64,000 nucleotides of DNA from Mercurialis annua (Eukaryota; Streptophyta; Magnoliopsida; Malpighiales; Euphorbiaceae), in assembly GCF_937616625.2 (NCBI RefSeq), contig NC_065570.1:42291665-42355664 (forward strand), in the 5' to 3' direction. A program made the position numbers and the translations under genes. The notes under the pieces were generated by a model. That model searched no databases, was not told the DNA's origin, and was given only the letters and a program-made list of their open reading frames with translations. Shown here in pieces: positions 11,447 through 22,369 of the stretch (positions are counted from its first letter, which is position 1; each line of letters starts with the position of its first letter).

Positions 11447-12473
11447 AGTGAGTTCACAGTTTACTAACGGTATTATTTTAAAAACATAGCATCGCATTTC
11501 AAATCAATATCAATATAAAAATACATATGAACAAGTACTCGATCCTTTCGAAACTATAATCCTGAAACATAACGTAACTCACTATAATTCAAATCATACT
11601 GATTCCATTAGTCTGACCCGGGAGCGTTCACGTTCAACCACGTCAGTCAGAACATATCTCTTAATCCCAAAGAGGTGGGTCCAACCCACTGGTAGGTCCA
11701 ACCTACTAGATAAGGGGCTCAGGTTACACTGTAACCGAGTTCACTCTCGTATAGCATTCATATCATAGTTTTCATAATCAAACCATGCATGCATCTCAAA
11801 TCATATCTTATAGTCAGACACACTAGACTGACTCGATTACTGGTGATCACGCAGCCTATTGACACCCAATAGGTAGCTAGTTTCGTTGGATCGTATACTA
11901 GGTTCTCGTACATTAAAACTTAATCAAAACATGTAGCATATCAACAATTCATATATATATATATAGTGCGATGCATATAAACAGTATATATATATATAGT
12001 ATGATATCAACATAATATTAATCGATAATACACGAAAGTAAAGTGCAACTCACAGTGACCGCAATCCAAGAAATGATATGATCGATTTGATAGTACGCTC
12101 TCGCTAGTCCGCCTCTACTGACTTCACTACTCGCAGACACGTCTGATAAATCGTTAATAGTTAGACGTGATTCTCATATTCTTATACGTATAATACTTTT
12201 AGATTTTATGATTCAGTTTCATTTTATACTTGTTTACGTATTCAATATCTCTAGTCGTATAAACGACTTAGCGAATACTATATCTCATAATTGAGAATCG
12301 CTTAACGTCCTTGACGTTTTCCATTATTATAATTTATCTAAAACGTCGAGCTAATCTCGAGATTAATGATTCTCAAAGTCCGAAATCCGTCTTTCCACGT
12401 CCATTTACCCTAAACGTCAAACACTTAGGTCAATTATAGTTTGTATACGCGTGGGGGCGAGTTGGGGTGCACG

Positions 12474-12687
12474 GGCGTGCGTTTTGGTGGGTGCACGATC
12501 GTGCAACTGAGTACACGTTCGTGCACCTCAGGGGTACACGTTCGTGTACTAATTGTACACGTTCGTGTACCATGAGAAGTACATGTTCGTGTACTTCAGT
12601 ACACGATCGTGTACCTCGCTAGGTGCACGTTCGTGTACATCAGTACACGGTCGTGCACCCGTGGTACACGGTCGTGTACCACGTGCA
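12474..12687 (-). repeat. Cluster of CACG(N2)CGTG palindromes in the LTR
   Basis: About ten 16-18 bp dyads occur one after another, spaced 20-27 bp apart. The commonest form is GTACACGTTCGTGTAC. Variants have GTGCAC ends or ATC or GGTC centres. Every unit keeps the inverted half-sites CACG and CGTG. The cluster lies just before the CCCCGGAAA block of the LTR, as in the related LTRs. Confidence 0.9.
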
Positions 12688-13503
12688 CAGCCCCGGAAAT
12701 CAGATTTTCCGGGGTTTCGCCACAATCCCGACGTGCCAAACATACCCACGCTCAATACCCATATCTCGGTTTCTTCAAAAACGTCATAGTAAACCCGAAA
12801 ACATCAATTTCAATCCAAAATCATAATCTCATGAAAACAGCCCACAAAATCATCTTTTTCATGCCAAAACCCGACCTCTTACCTTAATTCGATGGCCGGA
12901 GGTGATAGAGCTTTCCGTTCTGAAGAAATCACCGCTTGAATCGCTCGAATCGGACGTCGAACGAAGAAACGGCGGCGAAACGACGGAATCGGATGGATTT
13001 CTCTCGCTCTCTCTGGATACTTCTTCTCCTTTCTGATTCAAATTCTAAAACCTTATATGTTAAGGTTAAAAGCTCACTTTGATCCTTTCTTTCATTCGTT
13101 GTTACCATTTATTTTTCAAACTTTTCTTTCATACGATTTAGTCCATAGCTAAATCGTTAAATTCTTTTATTACGACTTATACGTATTATTTATATCCGAT
13201 AAATAATACCAAGCTCGATATTAGTACTTTCCGTCAAATTCCAATATTTCTATTTTCGACACAAAGTGGCTAAATTACCACTTTGGTCCCTGTACTTCAT
13301 TTTAGACTTTTCTTGACATTTTTCCTATTAATTCCAATTCTAACTTTAGAATTGAAATATAACCTTAATTTTCTCATAGCTAATTTCTCAAAACCGACCT
13401 ACTTGAAACTTATTTATCGGAAAACTTTCCAATATCGCCACTTCCGCGACTCAAAACTGGACACGTGGTCCAATTAGCTAATTAATTATTTTGGGGTATT
13501 ACA

Positions 13504-15461
13504 GACAGTGCCTTTTTGACGATGTCTCGTGGTCCTTTATTCTAAAAGGTCTTGCAACTATGAAGTTCGATAATACCTGGATTAATTGAGTTTTTTCCTT
13601 GTTGAGCTCCTCCCAACTGTCGGTGCTTGTGAATGGCAGTCTTACGGATAATTATTATATGGGAAAGGGCGTTAGACATGGTGATACGATTTCGCCGATG
13701 CTTTTTGCTACTGCTGCAGAGGGTTTTAAAGTCATTATTAATCGAGCTAAAGATGTGGGGCTCATTTAGGGCATTGATATAAACGGTTTTCATGAATCGA
13801 TCTCTTTGTTACAATTTGCGGATAATACTCTTTTATTCCTCCCTAATGACTTGAATATGGTGAATAATCTTCATTAGATATTACGTTGTTTTAAAGTTGT
13901 TCATGGGCTTAGTATTAATTATAACAGGAGCTCTATTATTGGTATTAATTCAACAAACAATGATGTGGTTTCAGCAGCTAGTATATTGAAGTGAAGGATA
14001 GACACCCTTCCCTTTCATTATCTCGGTATGCCTCTATCAAGAAGAACTTGCCTCCATTGCAGTTTACTCCGCTGATCCAAAAATTCTCTAATCGTTTGGC
14101 TAACTGGAAAGGTAATCTTCTCTCGCCTGTAGGGCGTTTGGTTTTAATCAAATCCGTTCTCTTTTGTTTGCTTGTTTATTCTATGTGTTCTATTACTCTA
14201 CTGGCTTATGTTATTACTTCTATGGAGAGTTATTTAAGAAAGTTTTTATGGAATGGATCATATGATTCTAGAGGGTCGTGTAAGGTGGCTTGGAATTCAG
14301 TTTGCCTTCCATGCAGCTACGGAACCAAAGTTTATTATTAAAGTGGGTTTAGAAATTTGTGATTTGCAATAAAAATTCTTGTAGTGCTTGGTAGTTTGGG
14401 AAAGCTCGAGATTTACTTCTTGGCATGATTTGATAAACTCAAGTTACCAGAGATTATTGATTCTATGGTGAGGTATGAAGAAGCTTTGCATTAATAATGA
14501 TGCTATTTGGAACTGTTTTTAGTCAAGCTCAGCTTCAAGGTGGGAGATGGGTAGAATATACGATTTTGGAAGGATCTTTTATATAATAATCAAGTTTAGC
14601 CATTAGCCACTTCTCACTTAGTTTCGTACAGTATTTCTACAATTTAGGATGGCACTTTGGCTAATTATGCAAACTGCTCACCTGGTAATACTTCAAACAT
14701 ATTATGGAGACGCAGTTATGGATTGGAGATGCTGAAATGCCATCTATCTTTATTGGTCAGCTTCTCGTTTTTTTTCTGCCCATAAACAGAGGATACATCT
14801 CTTTGGAACTATTCATAGCATGGTTATACCACTACAGATTTTGTCAGCTCATACACATCGGGTTCTTCTTTCGATTACTGGTTTCTGATTTCCCTTTGGA
14901 AGCAGCAAATCTCGCCTTGTATCTTGTTCTTCATTTGGCTTATGTATAGAGACATCATAACTTCCAAGCAACTTTTATTTCGTCGAAGATTGATTACCAC
15001 AAACCAATCATTGTGTTCTATTTGCATGGAGGTTGAATAAGGTATTCATATTATTTTGCATTGTTTATTTTTTTGGAGGTTTTGGAGTTTGCTTCTTCGG
15101 AAAACCGATATTTGTACTTGGAGTATGCCGGGTGACATTGAAAGCTTTTCTTTCAAATGGATGGATTTTGCCAATTTCAGATTTAAAAATATTTGGAGTA
15201 CTATTTGACTCTTTTGTGTTTGGGAGTTATGGCTAGCAAGAAACAAGCAAATTTTCAAATTGGAAGACACTGATTATGCGGATTTGATCTTTGTTTGTTT
15301 TAATAAGGGTGTTATTTTTTTCAAGTTTCATAACCTTCTTTTAGTTATAGTGGTAATGATGTATTTCGCAATTTAATTTTCTTTCTGAAAAGCGGATGTT
15401 CGGTGGTTTTGCCTTCCACTTCTTGTGGTCGTGCTAATATATTCATCATTTACCAAAAAAA
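13504..15461 (+). pseudogene. LINE ORF2 remnant: C-terminal half of RT and zf-RVT region
   Basis: It continues the RT after the solo LTR. GKGVRHGDTISPMLFATA (about 13660-13713) is the RT motif before the catalytic site. LLQFADNTLLFLP (about 13808-13848) is the catalytic motif with the second Asp replaced by Asn, so it is inactive even apart from the stops. A thumb-like segment FSNRLANWKGNLLSPVGRLV follows at about 14082-14142. A degenerate zf-RVT end lies at about 14990-15240. The A-run is at 15455-15461. Confidence 0.82.
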
Positions 15462-15477
15462 TAGTCACATTTTTCAT

Positions 15478-15900
15478 AATTTCATGCCTTTCATCCTAGG
15501 GACTTTATATATAATAAATAACACTCGCATTTTTCCTTATTCTTAAAGAAGCTATTCTAGTGAAAATGGGTAAGATGTGAAGAATTTACAGTAAATATCA
15601 CTCACATTTTTCCTTATTATTGATTCTCTTCTAGTTTCATCTAAATTTTGCTACGAGTTTTAATTCTTACGTGATAATTTTTTAAGAATAATTTGTATAT
15701 TAAGACCATAACAAGTGGCAAAAAAACAAACTTCTAGCTTGCACATATAAGTGACACGCTTAAGCAGGCGCATTAAAAGCTACAACTAGAAAAAAAAAAG
15801 ATAAAAACAAGGTGCGAATAAAATACAAAAAATATTTCTATAGAAATCGAGACCCGAATACGGAAACCTTCTATTAAAAACTTTAAAAAGAGAAACCGCT
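15478..15900. other. AT-rich DNA between LINE and Ogre-like element
   Basis: Non-coding, AT-rich DNA with an A-run near 15791. I see no recognisable element. It ends at the plus-strand start of the Ogre-like 3' LTR. Confidence 0.45.
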
Positions 15901-18019
15901 TGTGAGCGGAGCAGGGTTCAGAGGTCGCTCGCCCAAGACTTATGGCTGACTTCTAGATTTGGAAATGGTTTGAAAAATGGAGTCGCCACCTAGTTCAACT
16001 AGAAAATGCCTTTTAACCGACTAGGTAACCTTACTTGCTTATTGGTAACATTACCCTGCATCGGCAAAGACTAGGGTTTGTGGACATCCCCAAGACTCTT
16101 GTGGTTGGCTTATTTCTTACCGATTTATATACTGGAAATATTTGTTTTCTTCTCATCTCAACAGTATATGAAATTGACGGGATATGAAAGCTAGAAATAA
16201 ACAGGGATGAAAGAAATAAACACGTTTGACGCACATATGACTCGATCAGGACTGGAATTTGAGGAAAGTAGCAAGTACTCCTAAACATACATCAAACCTT
16301 AGACCTTTACAACCATTATTAATTTGTTATGCTAGTTCTAAGATGTATACGTGACTGGCTGGAATTGCATTATTTGGAGAATCTTATGTGATTAGTCCTT
16401 TAACTAGTTAATCTTCGATTCGGTATGCTTTTGGAAAGCGGTAAACATTGCAAATTTGCCCATGTACAGTTGGTATACATGCAAGGTTAGAGATACTTCT
16501 AAACCTCATTAACTTTTATGTGTCTCTCACTCGCGCGGGTTTGACCATCGGTGTGGTCAGAATTGGCTCTCAGTCACATAACGAGAGTTGTGCATCTCTT
16601 CGATCCTATTCTACTGGTTCAATCCGGGGTCGATTCCGAGTTTGGATTAGCCCAACATCGGCTCTGGAAGTTTCTAGTTTGCTGGCCTTGGGCTCGTGGG
16701 CTCCGTTCATACACTATATTACATTATTGGACTTCTGAGTCCTTTTTACACCGGGTCAGGCCCGTTACATAACATAATTTTAAATTCTTTGAAACTCTCT
16801 ACCTCTGATTTTAAACCTGGCCTCATTCTGAGTCCAGATGAGTCTGAAAACGCGTCTGGAAGTTTTAGTCGAATCTAGGAAGATTTGAGAGCGAATCCAA
16901 AAAAGCTGATGAACGACGAACACGGCACCGGTGTGACTGCCGGTGCCGGAAGGATGGAGTGGCGGCAATGCTACCTTGTTCTGGTGGCGGCGCTGGTTGC
17001 AAGAACGGCTGCGGAGGCGTGGACAACAGTTCCGAGGTTTCGTTTTTTGGTCCGCTCTCACTCGTTTTAGCTCCGTTTTTCGTGCAACGATAGTCAAAAC
17101 CACATAAATTCAAACAAGGAATTCAAATGTGGCATTTATAGAATGTTTAAAGCTGATTTAAACAAAAAAATTTGAATTTCCAGCAACTATTTTTAAGTAT
17201 TTTCATGGCAAACAACACTAAAAACACCTAAAAACATGTATTCGAAGGGCTTTAGTCAATTGGGTTTCTGGATTTAAGCATAAATATAGTTAATTACATC
17301 AAAATAACATACATATCAACGGTTTCATGGAAATTTGGAAATCAAATTATTAAGTCTAGCATGGCAATTTTCATGGCAAAAATCAACAATAAGTTAAACT
17401 TGCATCCTAATTTAATCATGGCACATGAAAATCAAAGGAACAAAATAAAGGGTCGTCATAATTACTGGTCTTAGTCCTTGACTCGTTTGATGGCAAAGTG
17501 GATGCGGAATCCAGTTTCAAGTCTGTGCAGGGCTGTGTTCTTGGAGAATCAAAGCATTACTTATGTGTTTTTAGGACTAGAATTGAATGATATTTTTTTG
17601 TGGTGTATGCTAGGGTGTTCGGCCAAGACAGGGATTTCTAAAGGAGGGGATCGAATTTTGCATATATGGTTTTTACCTTTCTAGTCCGACCTTTGACTCA
17701 GTTGACTAATATTAGTATTTATATGGAAAAGTATGACCTAGGGTTTACTAGAGTCTTCTGGGTGTGAAAAGTGTGTGAAGTGATAGGTCTTTAGCTCTTA
17801 GGATTAGTTCGAAACACTATTTAATTTATTAAATTCGGATTGACTCATGATGACTAAGTGAAAGAGTGCTAAAAGTTAGTTTTGGTGCCTGAAAATGTTA
17901 AAAAAAGGCTACAAAGACCCTATAGGTTTGGTTATGGTCAATTTCAGTCCGTCAAACTTGCAAATTGGCCCATAAACTTCTAAGACATTGCAATTAGTCC
18001 AATTCCTGGACTTAGACTA
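15901..18019 (-). repeat. 3' LTR of the Ogre-like element, part 1
   Basis: On the plus strand it starts TGTGAGCGGAGC, so in element sense it ends GCTCCGCTCACA. It aligns with 48101-49985, with shared blocks such as TGGAGTCGCCACCTAG, GACTCGATCAGGACTGG and GGATGCGGAATCCAG. Homology to the other LTR stops exactly at 15901, beyond which the flanks differ. The LTR is cut at 18019 by the gag-only element and resumes at 28310. The small ORFs over it do not look like genes. Confidence 0.75.
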
Positions 18020-18946
18020 TGTAATAACCCGGAAATTTAAAAGTTAAAATATAGCCACGTGTCTAATATTTTATTAGACGGGAGTAGGTAAATTAAATTT
18101 AAAGATAAATTTAATTTACAAGTGTCCCTAAATTTTTAATATGGCTATAGGATTGCAAATTTAAATTTTTAGAATTTAAATTTGAATAGTTATATAGTTA
18201 ACGGAGAGAATATGGATTTATGAATTGGGTGCAGAATAATTCATAAGTCCCTAGCGAATATTTTTGGTGCCAATATTCGCGAAATATTTTAAAAAGGTTA
18301 TCGTGAAAATTTGATAAAATTTGGAAGCAGAAATTTTATCAAGCGCAGTCAATGCGGACTTAATAAATCGAAAATGATTTATTAAGAATAAAATATAAGT
18401 CGGATGGGAATAAAAATTATATTTTTATTCTTGTTATATTTTATTAGATTTTTGGTAAAATTTTCATGAAATTTGGAAATCGTTTCCGTTTGAGCTACGG
18501 ACGACTAATTAGGAAGCTAGTACTAAAATGGACATTTAGCCATTTAGTATAAATTTGATTCAAATGAATCAAATGAGGCACAACACCTCATTTCTTTTCC
18601 TTTTCAAAAGGAAAAAGAGCTTTTGCTCTCTGAAACGAAACCGAAGCTAGGGTTTCGCGCCGTCGACCCGTTTCTCGATTCTAACTCCATTTCTTCGACG
18701 ATTACTCAAGTAATCGAGGTAGTATACCCGTATTAAATGTTTATTTTGATATATATATCGATATATTTCGAATATATATTCGTTTATAAACGGTTACCGT
18801 ATCGAATCGAACGTAAACGTATTAGTTTTACGTTTCGAACGTGAATATGGATAGATTGGAATGTGTATACGTGTTAGGGGCGGAAAAATGGAGTTAAAGC
18901 ACGTCGGAAAGCCCGAGAAATCAACTTTCTCGGGGCTGTGCACTCG

Positions 18947-19102
18947 GGTGCACGAACGTGCACCATTTGGTGCACGAACGTGCACCATGAGAGGGTGCAC
19001 GAACGTGCACCCAAGGTGCACGAACGTGCACCATCTGGGGTGCACGAACGTGCACCAGTTGTGCACGATCGTGCACTACCCCAAGGTGCACGATCGTGCA
19101 CC
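18947..19102 (+). repeat. Seven CACG(N2)CGTG palindromes in the 5' LTR
   Basis: Seven 18-bp dyads occur: five of the form GGTGCACGAACGTGCACC and two with a GATC centre (one of these a perfect palindrome with GGTG/CACC ends). Spacers are 3-9 bp. The ORFs in all six frames here, rich in His, Val, Arg, Ala and Pro, are by-products of the repeats. Confidence 0.95.
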
Positions 19103-20172
19103 ATGCCGAGATGTCGATAAGGGGGGACTTTTCGGGGCTTTTTTCCCTAAGTACTTGACATAGTTTTGTTTATCCGAAAACGTTTTAAAACGATAACTTG
19201 TGTTAGAAGAAATTGAAAAGGTTTTATAACCTAAACCTAAAGACTTTTAAAAGGAGATTTTAAAAGTTAAGTTAAACGTTTATAATGGACTTTAAAAGAG
19301 TTAAAGTCAACGTTTAAACGGTTTTAAAGATTTAGCAATCAGTTTTGCTAAATACTTAGTATATGACCGAGAATTGTTTTGACAATTAGGTCTATACTAT
19401 AAATGGTTTTCTTTAGGTATTGTGATACCTAAAATAACTTCTAGAGAGAAGTTAGAACCTTTTCTCAAAACGAGAATTTATAATATGGTTTTAAAAGAAA
19501 ACAGACCATAAGTGTTACGTGTTTAAATGATTATATGTTTGACCTAGATCTGGGTTTAAGGACCTAGAAGTTTTATAGGAAACATATATTGATGTGTTTT
19601 ATCCTGTTTGCTTTGTGTGTTTAGTCCGACCAGCTAGCCAGCAGTCTGACCACAACCACAGGATTAAGTTCCAGACCTAGCGGTGTTTGTGAGTTCATTT
19701 GTTTACTTTTGAATATTATTATTCAATTGTTTTAACTCCATAAATCGCACTAAGTATGAAACTTAGCCAAGGAAGATCCACTGAAACGAGCTATCTATTG
19801 GGCAACAATAGGACTGTGTGATCACCGGTGTTAATGAACTAGATGAGAGGTAAATATTATAAGCATACATATTGAGATTAGGTTTTAAGCCAGATGCTTG
19901 CGAAGCGGCTTAAACCTATTGGGTAGTCCTGAGGTGGCAGTGATTTAGTTCCGGCCCAACAACCCTATACAGAGTTAAGAGGGCTGTGATACATAAGTAT
20001 ACAGCTCATCCTGTATTAAACAAGAGTTGTGCATATGCATTATACATATGATAGCACTATAAAGTAATCAGGACTAGGGTTTCATTTGGATCGAGAACTG
20101 GTAATATTTTTATATACTGATATTTTGTCTATACGCGATTTTGGTATTTAACTGTAAACCTATCTACTCACT

Positions 20173-20192
20173 CAGAAATATTTATATTTCTG
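20173..20192 (+). promoter_or_regulatory. Conserved LTR hairpin
   Basis: CAGAAATA pairs with TATTTCTG around TTTA. It is preceded by CTCACT and followed by ACCCC, as in the related LTRs, where the stem bases differ but still pair. Confidence 0.6.
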
Positions 20193-20986
20193 ACCCCGTT
20201 GTTGTTTATCATTTTTCAGGTACCTAACTACCGGGTTCTGGTCGAGCTTCCATCCTTTTCCATCAGGGAAGCTTATTCTGTTGTTATGTAAATAACACTT
20301 TAAACTCTTAGCTGCTGCAATAGTGTATATAGGTTTGATATGCCTGTGGCCACGTCATGGTTCCTTTGTCTATATACTCTGATAGGAACCTGACTTGTCT
20401 AGCTCTAATAAGTGGCTACTTAATAGGCATATGGTGTTTTATGGTGTCCCCTACGGGTGGGCCAAGCTTCGTGTCTTTGGTCTGCAAAGACACTGTATGT
20501 AGTTTTAGCTGGCCTTACGTTTGTGTGCCTGCTGTGCATGTTTTTAAATATGTTTGATATAACGCTTTGAAAAGGAAAGTGATCAATATATTTTATTAAA
20601 CATATTGTTCGGGTGCGCGGTTTGAAACAGGGCTGCCTGCGAGGCAAGGCACGTGAGCTAAGTCCCTGTACCACCGCACCGGTTTTCAGAAATGCGCGTG
20701 GGTCAGAATAACTAGGGTTATTCAACCAGCATTTATGAAAGTGCGATATCGCCTATATGAATATTTTCAGAATGTGTTTTCCACGTTAAACGGAAAAATG
20801 TTTTAACGGTGTTTTCTGAAAACGGGTCGTACGCGAGGTACGATCTAGATTTATATATATTTATATTTAGGAGGCGAAAAATTTATAGAGGTTTTAGGCT
20901 TGCTACGGGTTTCGGAACAACCATTCCCATTCCCTAGCGCCGGTCTCGGCTCGGGTTTCGAGGCGGAAATCGGGTCGTGACAAGTG

Positions 20987-20998
20987 TGGTATCAGAGC
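20987..20998 (+). other. Primer-binding site, initiator-Met tRNA type
   Basis: TGGTATCAGAGC lies four bases after the 5' LTR. It is the complement of the 3' end of plant initiator methionine tRNA used by most plant LTR elements. Confidence 0.93.
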
Positions 20999-21517
20999 AA
21001 TGTTTTAGGACTTGAATGTCCGAAGTATTGTTGCTGATATTTGTTAAGTAGAGGTACTAGAAGTCATAAGAGTTCCTAGTGAACTATTGCAGCAACATAG
21101 GATTCGAGTCATGTCTTGATCAGTTGTCAGTTATTGAATACATTCAGCTATAGATAGCAACTATACATGTGTGTAGTGTGTATTGATGTTTTGATCAGGA
21201 AAACATGAGTTGTTCTTGTGTTAGAGATACGTTACAACTGATGGAACATGTGAGATGTTCCTAAGTTAGAAACACGTTATAATTATGGAGCGAAATGGTC
21301 AGAACAGATGACCAGTATTCAAGGAGAATGGTTCTGTTTGAACACAGGACAAAGCGAAGATTTCCTTTGAATTTTTGTTCGAGAAAATAATTAGATTTTC
21401 TCTGAATTGTGTTTGATTGTTATGTGTTTTACTTATATAGGTTTAGTAGTTGATACCTGTTATATGAAAATGTGATTTTTCTATAACTATTACATACGGT
21501 ACTTATGCTGAAATTTC

Positions 21518-22366
21518 ATGTGTTTCAGTATGTCTGGGCCTAGTAGAGCTCATACGAATGTGGGGTCTAATCCACATAGTGTACCAGGTTTGCCTGTTAT
21601 ACCTGATACATCTGTTCCCATAGAGGCTGTTGACTCAACATCAGCATGTGACATGGACATATGGGAGGATGCTATTGGAGTAGAGGAATTAGAGAGAATG
21701 TTGAATGAAGACATAAACAGTACTGGAAATAGTCATAGCTCTGTGTCTGAATCGACTGCTACGTCAGCTTATCTGGGATTTAAGGTAAAAGAGTTCTTAG
21801 CTGAGGTGGACCATCTAAGGAGGGTTCAACAGCAAATAAGACACTCGCCGAATCAGTCATTGGAATACGTGAGCGAGTGGGAGGTGCAAGAGAACCAAAG
21901 TTTGGATAGGTTGAGGGATTATATGGACAAGTATACTAGGGAAGATTTGAATGTGGAGGCATATACTGTTGAGTTTATGCGTTTATGCGAAGAAGTACCT
22001 GAGTTAGTTCGTGATGGTGAGGAAGTTGCAAGTAGGTACGTCAAAGGTTTGGGGCCTGAGTTCGAGGAACTCATGGCGGTAAAGTCTGATTCTGTAGCAT
22101 ATCTGGCTGGGCGTGCGAAGCAGATAGAAAGTAAGTTGAGGAGGAATGACATACCCCTCCAGCCGTACTATTACACCAAACCTGAAGAACCTACTGCTAC
22201 ATTTCCTAGGGTAGGAAACTCTGGACCCGCGAGGCACTACAACCCCTACTTTGTTCCGCGAGGGGGAAAGGATAAGGGAAAACTGAAATTCCGCGGAGGG
22301 CGAGGTAAAGGCCTGATGATTCGTGAGGCGTTTCCGTCTTCGCGATCATCGTCAGGTAATGTTTAG
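21518..22366 (+). CDS. gag: Gag-like protein of the non-autonomous LTR element
   Basis: An intact ORF of 282 codons; a second ATG at 21530 (MSGPSRAHTN) could be the real start. The N-terminal about 100 residues are acidic and Ser-rich. Residues about 115-215 (DRLRDYMDKYTREDLNVEAY, then FMRLCEEVPEL and RYVKGL) match the core pattern of Ty3/gypsy retrotrans_gag proteins, which assemble into virus-like particles that package RNA. The C-terminus is basic and Gly-rich (PRGGKDKGKLKFRGGRGKG) and could bind RNA, but the usual CCHC zinc knuckle is missing. No protease or pol follows. Because the ORF is unbroken in a young element, the protein may still be made. The sequence just before 21530 resembles a splice acceptor (TGTTTCAG), so a spliced leader is possible. 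Confidence 0.8.
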   Translation: MCFSMSGPSRAHTNVGSNPHSVPGLPVIPDTSVPIEAVDSTSACDMDIWEDAIGVEELERMLNEDINSTGNSHSSVSESTATSAYLGFKVKEFLAEVDHLRRVQQQIRHSPNQSLEYVSEWEVQENQSLDRLRDYMDKYTREDLNVEAYTVEFMRLCEEVPELVRDGEEVASRYVKGLGPEFEELMAVKSDSVAYLAGRAKQIESKLRRNDIPLQPYYYTKPEEPTATFPRVGNSGPARHYNPYFVPRGGKDKGKLKFRGGRGKGLMIREAFPSSRSSSGNV

Positions 22367-22369
22367 TTA

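Larger units (their letters stand above)
10907..13503 (-). mobile_element. Solo LTR (2597 bp) in the LINE RT
   Basis: Read on the plus strand it starts TGTCACGACCC and ends GGGGTATTACA. In its own sense it runs TGTAATACCCC...GGGTCGTGACA, the same ends as the LTRs at 18020, 25344 and 56929. A 5-bp TSD GACAG lies at 10902-10906 and 13504-13508. No internal region remains, so it arose by LTR-LTR recombination after insertion. It shares landmarks with its relatives: the block GGCGCTAGGGAACGGGAG near the plus-strand start, the hairpin at 11427-11446 and a palindrome cluster at 12474-12687. The short ORFs over it are by-products of these repeats. Confidence 0.92.
7171..15464 (+). mobile_element. 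L1-type LINE, full length but dead, with two nested solo LTRs
   Basis: This is a LINE with 13-bp direct repeats TCACATTTTTCAT immediately before it (7158-7170) and after its A-rich tail (15465-15477), the long variable TSD expected of target-primed insertion. It holds an ORF1 with an RRM-like domain, an endonuclease start (ISWNCRGA), an RT and a zf-RVT-like end. Two later insertions split it: a 572-bp LTR at 9583-10154 and a 2597-bp solo LTR at 10907-13503 (plus its 5-bp duplication). Removing these leaves about 5.1 kb, a normal size for a complete plant L1. Many stops and frameshifts show that it is old. Confidence 0.88.
18020..20982 (+). repeat. 5' LTR of the gag-only element
   Basis: It starts TGTAATAACCCGG and ends GGGTCGTGACA. 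It carries the palindrome cluster at 18947-19102, the hairpin at 20173-20192 and the terminal GGCTCGGG/CGCTAGGGAA-type block common to the family. It has no protein-coding content that I can support. Confidence 0.93.

Noticed and set aside
15901..15985. Stub of a third tandem Ogre-like copy left of the 3' LTR
   Set aside because: Given the revised LTR end at 15901 (TGTGAGCGG) this stretch is part of the LTR, so no extra copy is needed on this side.
16448..17113. Cluster of short ORFs on both strands in the Ogre-like LTR
   Set aside because: Similar but frame-broken ORFs occur in the sister LTR at 48863-49410. Nothing indicates protein-level conservation.
18947..19102. CRISPR-like repeat array
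   Set aside because: The repeats are palindromic with spacers of only 3-9 bases and lie within plant LTRs. No cas genes; not a CRISPR array.
18794..19163. Overlapping ORFs of 60-100 codons in several frames rich in CTNVH, HERAP and GARSCT
   Set aside because: They are translations of the palindrome cluster, open in all frames because the unit lacks stops. The same applies at 26116-26485 and 12549-12887.
20357..20725. Small ORFs (66 and 101 codons) repeated at 27679-28047
   Set aside because: They occur twice only because the LTR occurs twice. No domain, and not conserved in the related LTRs.
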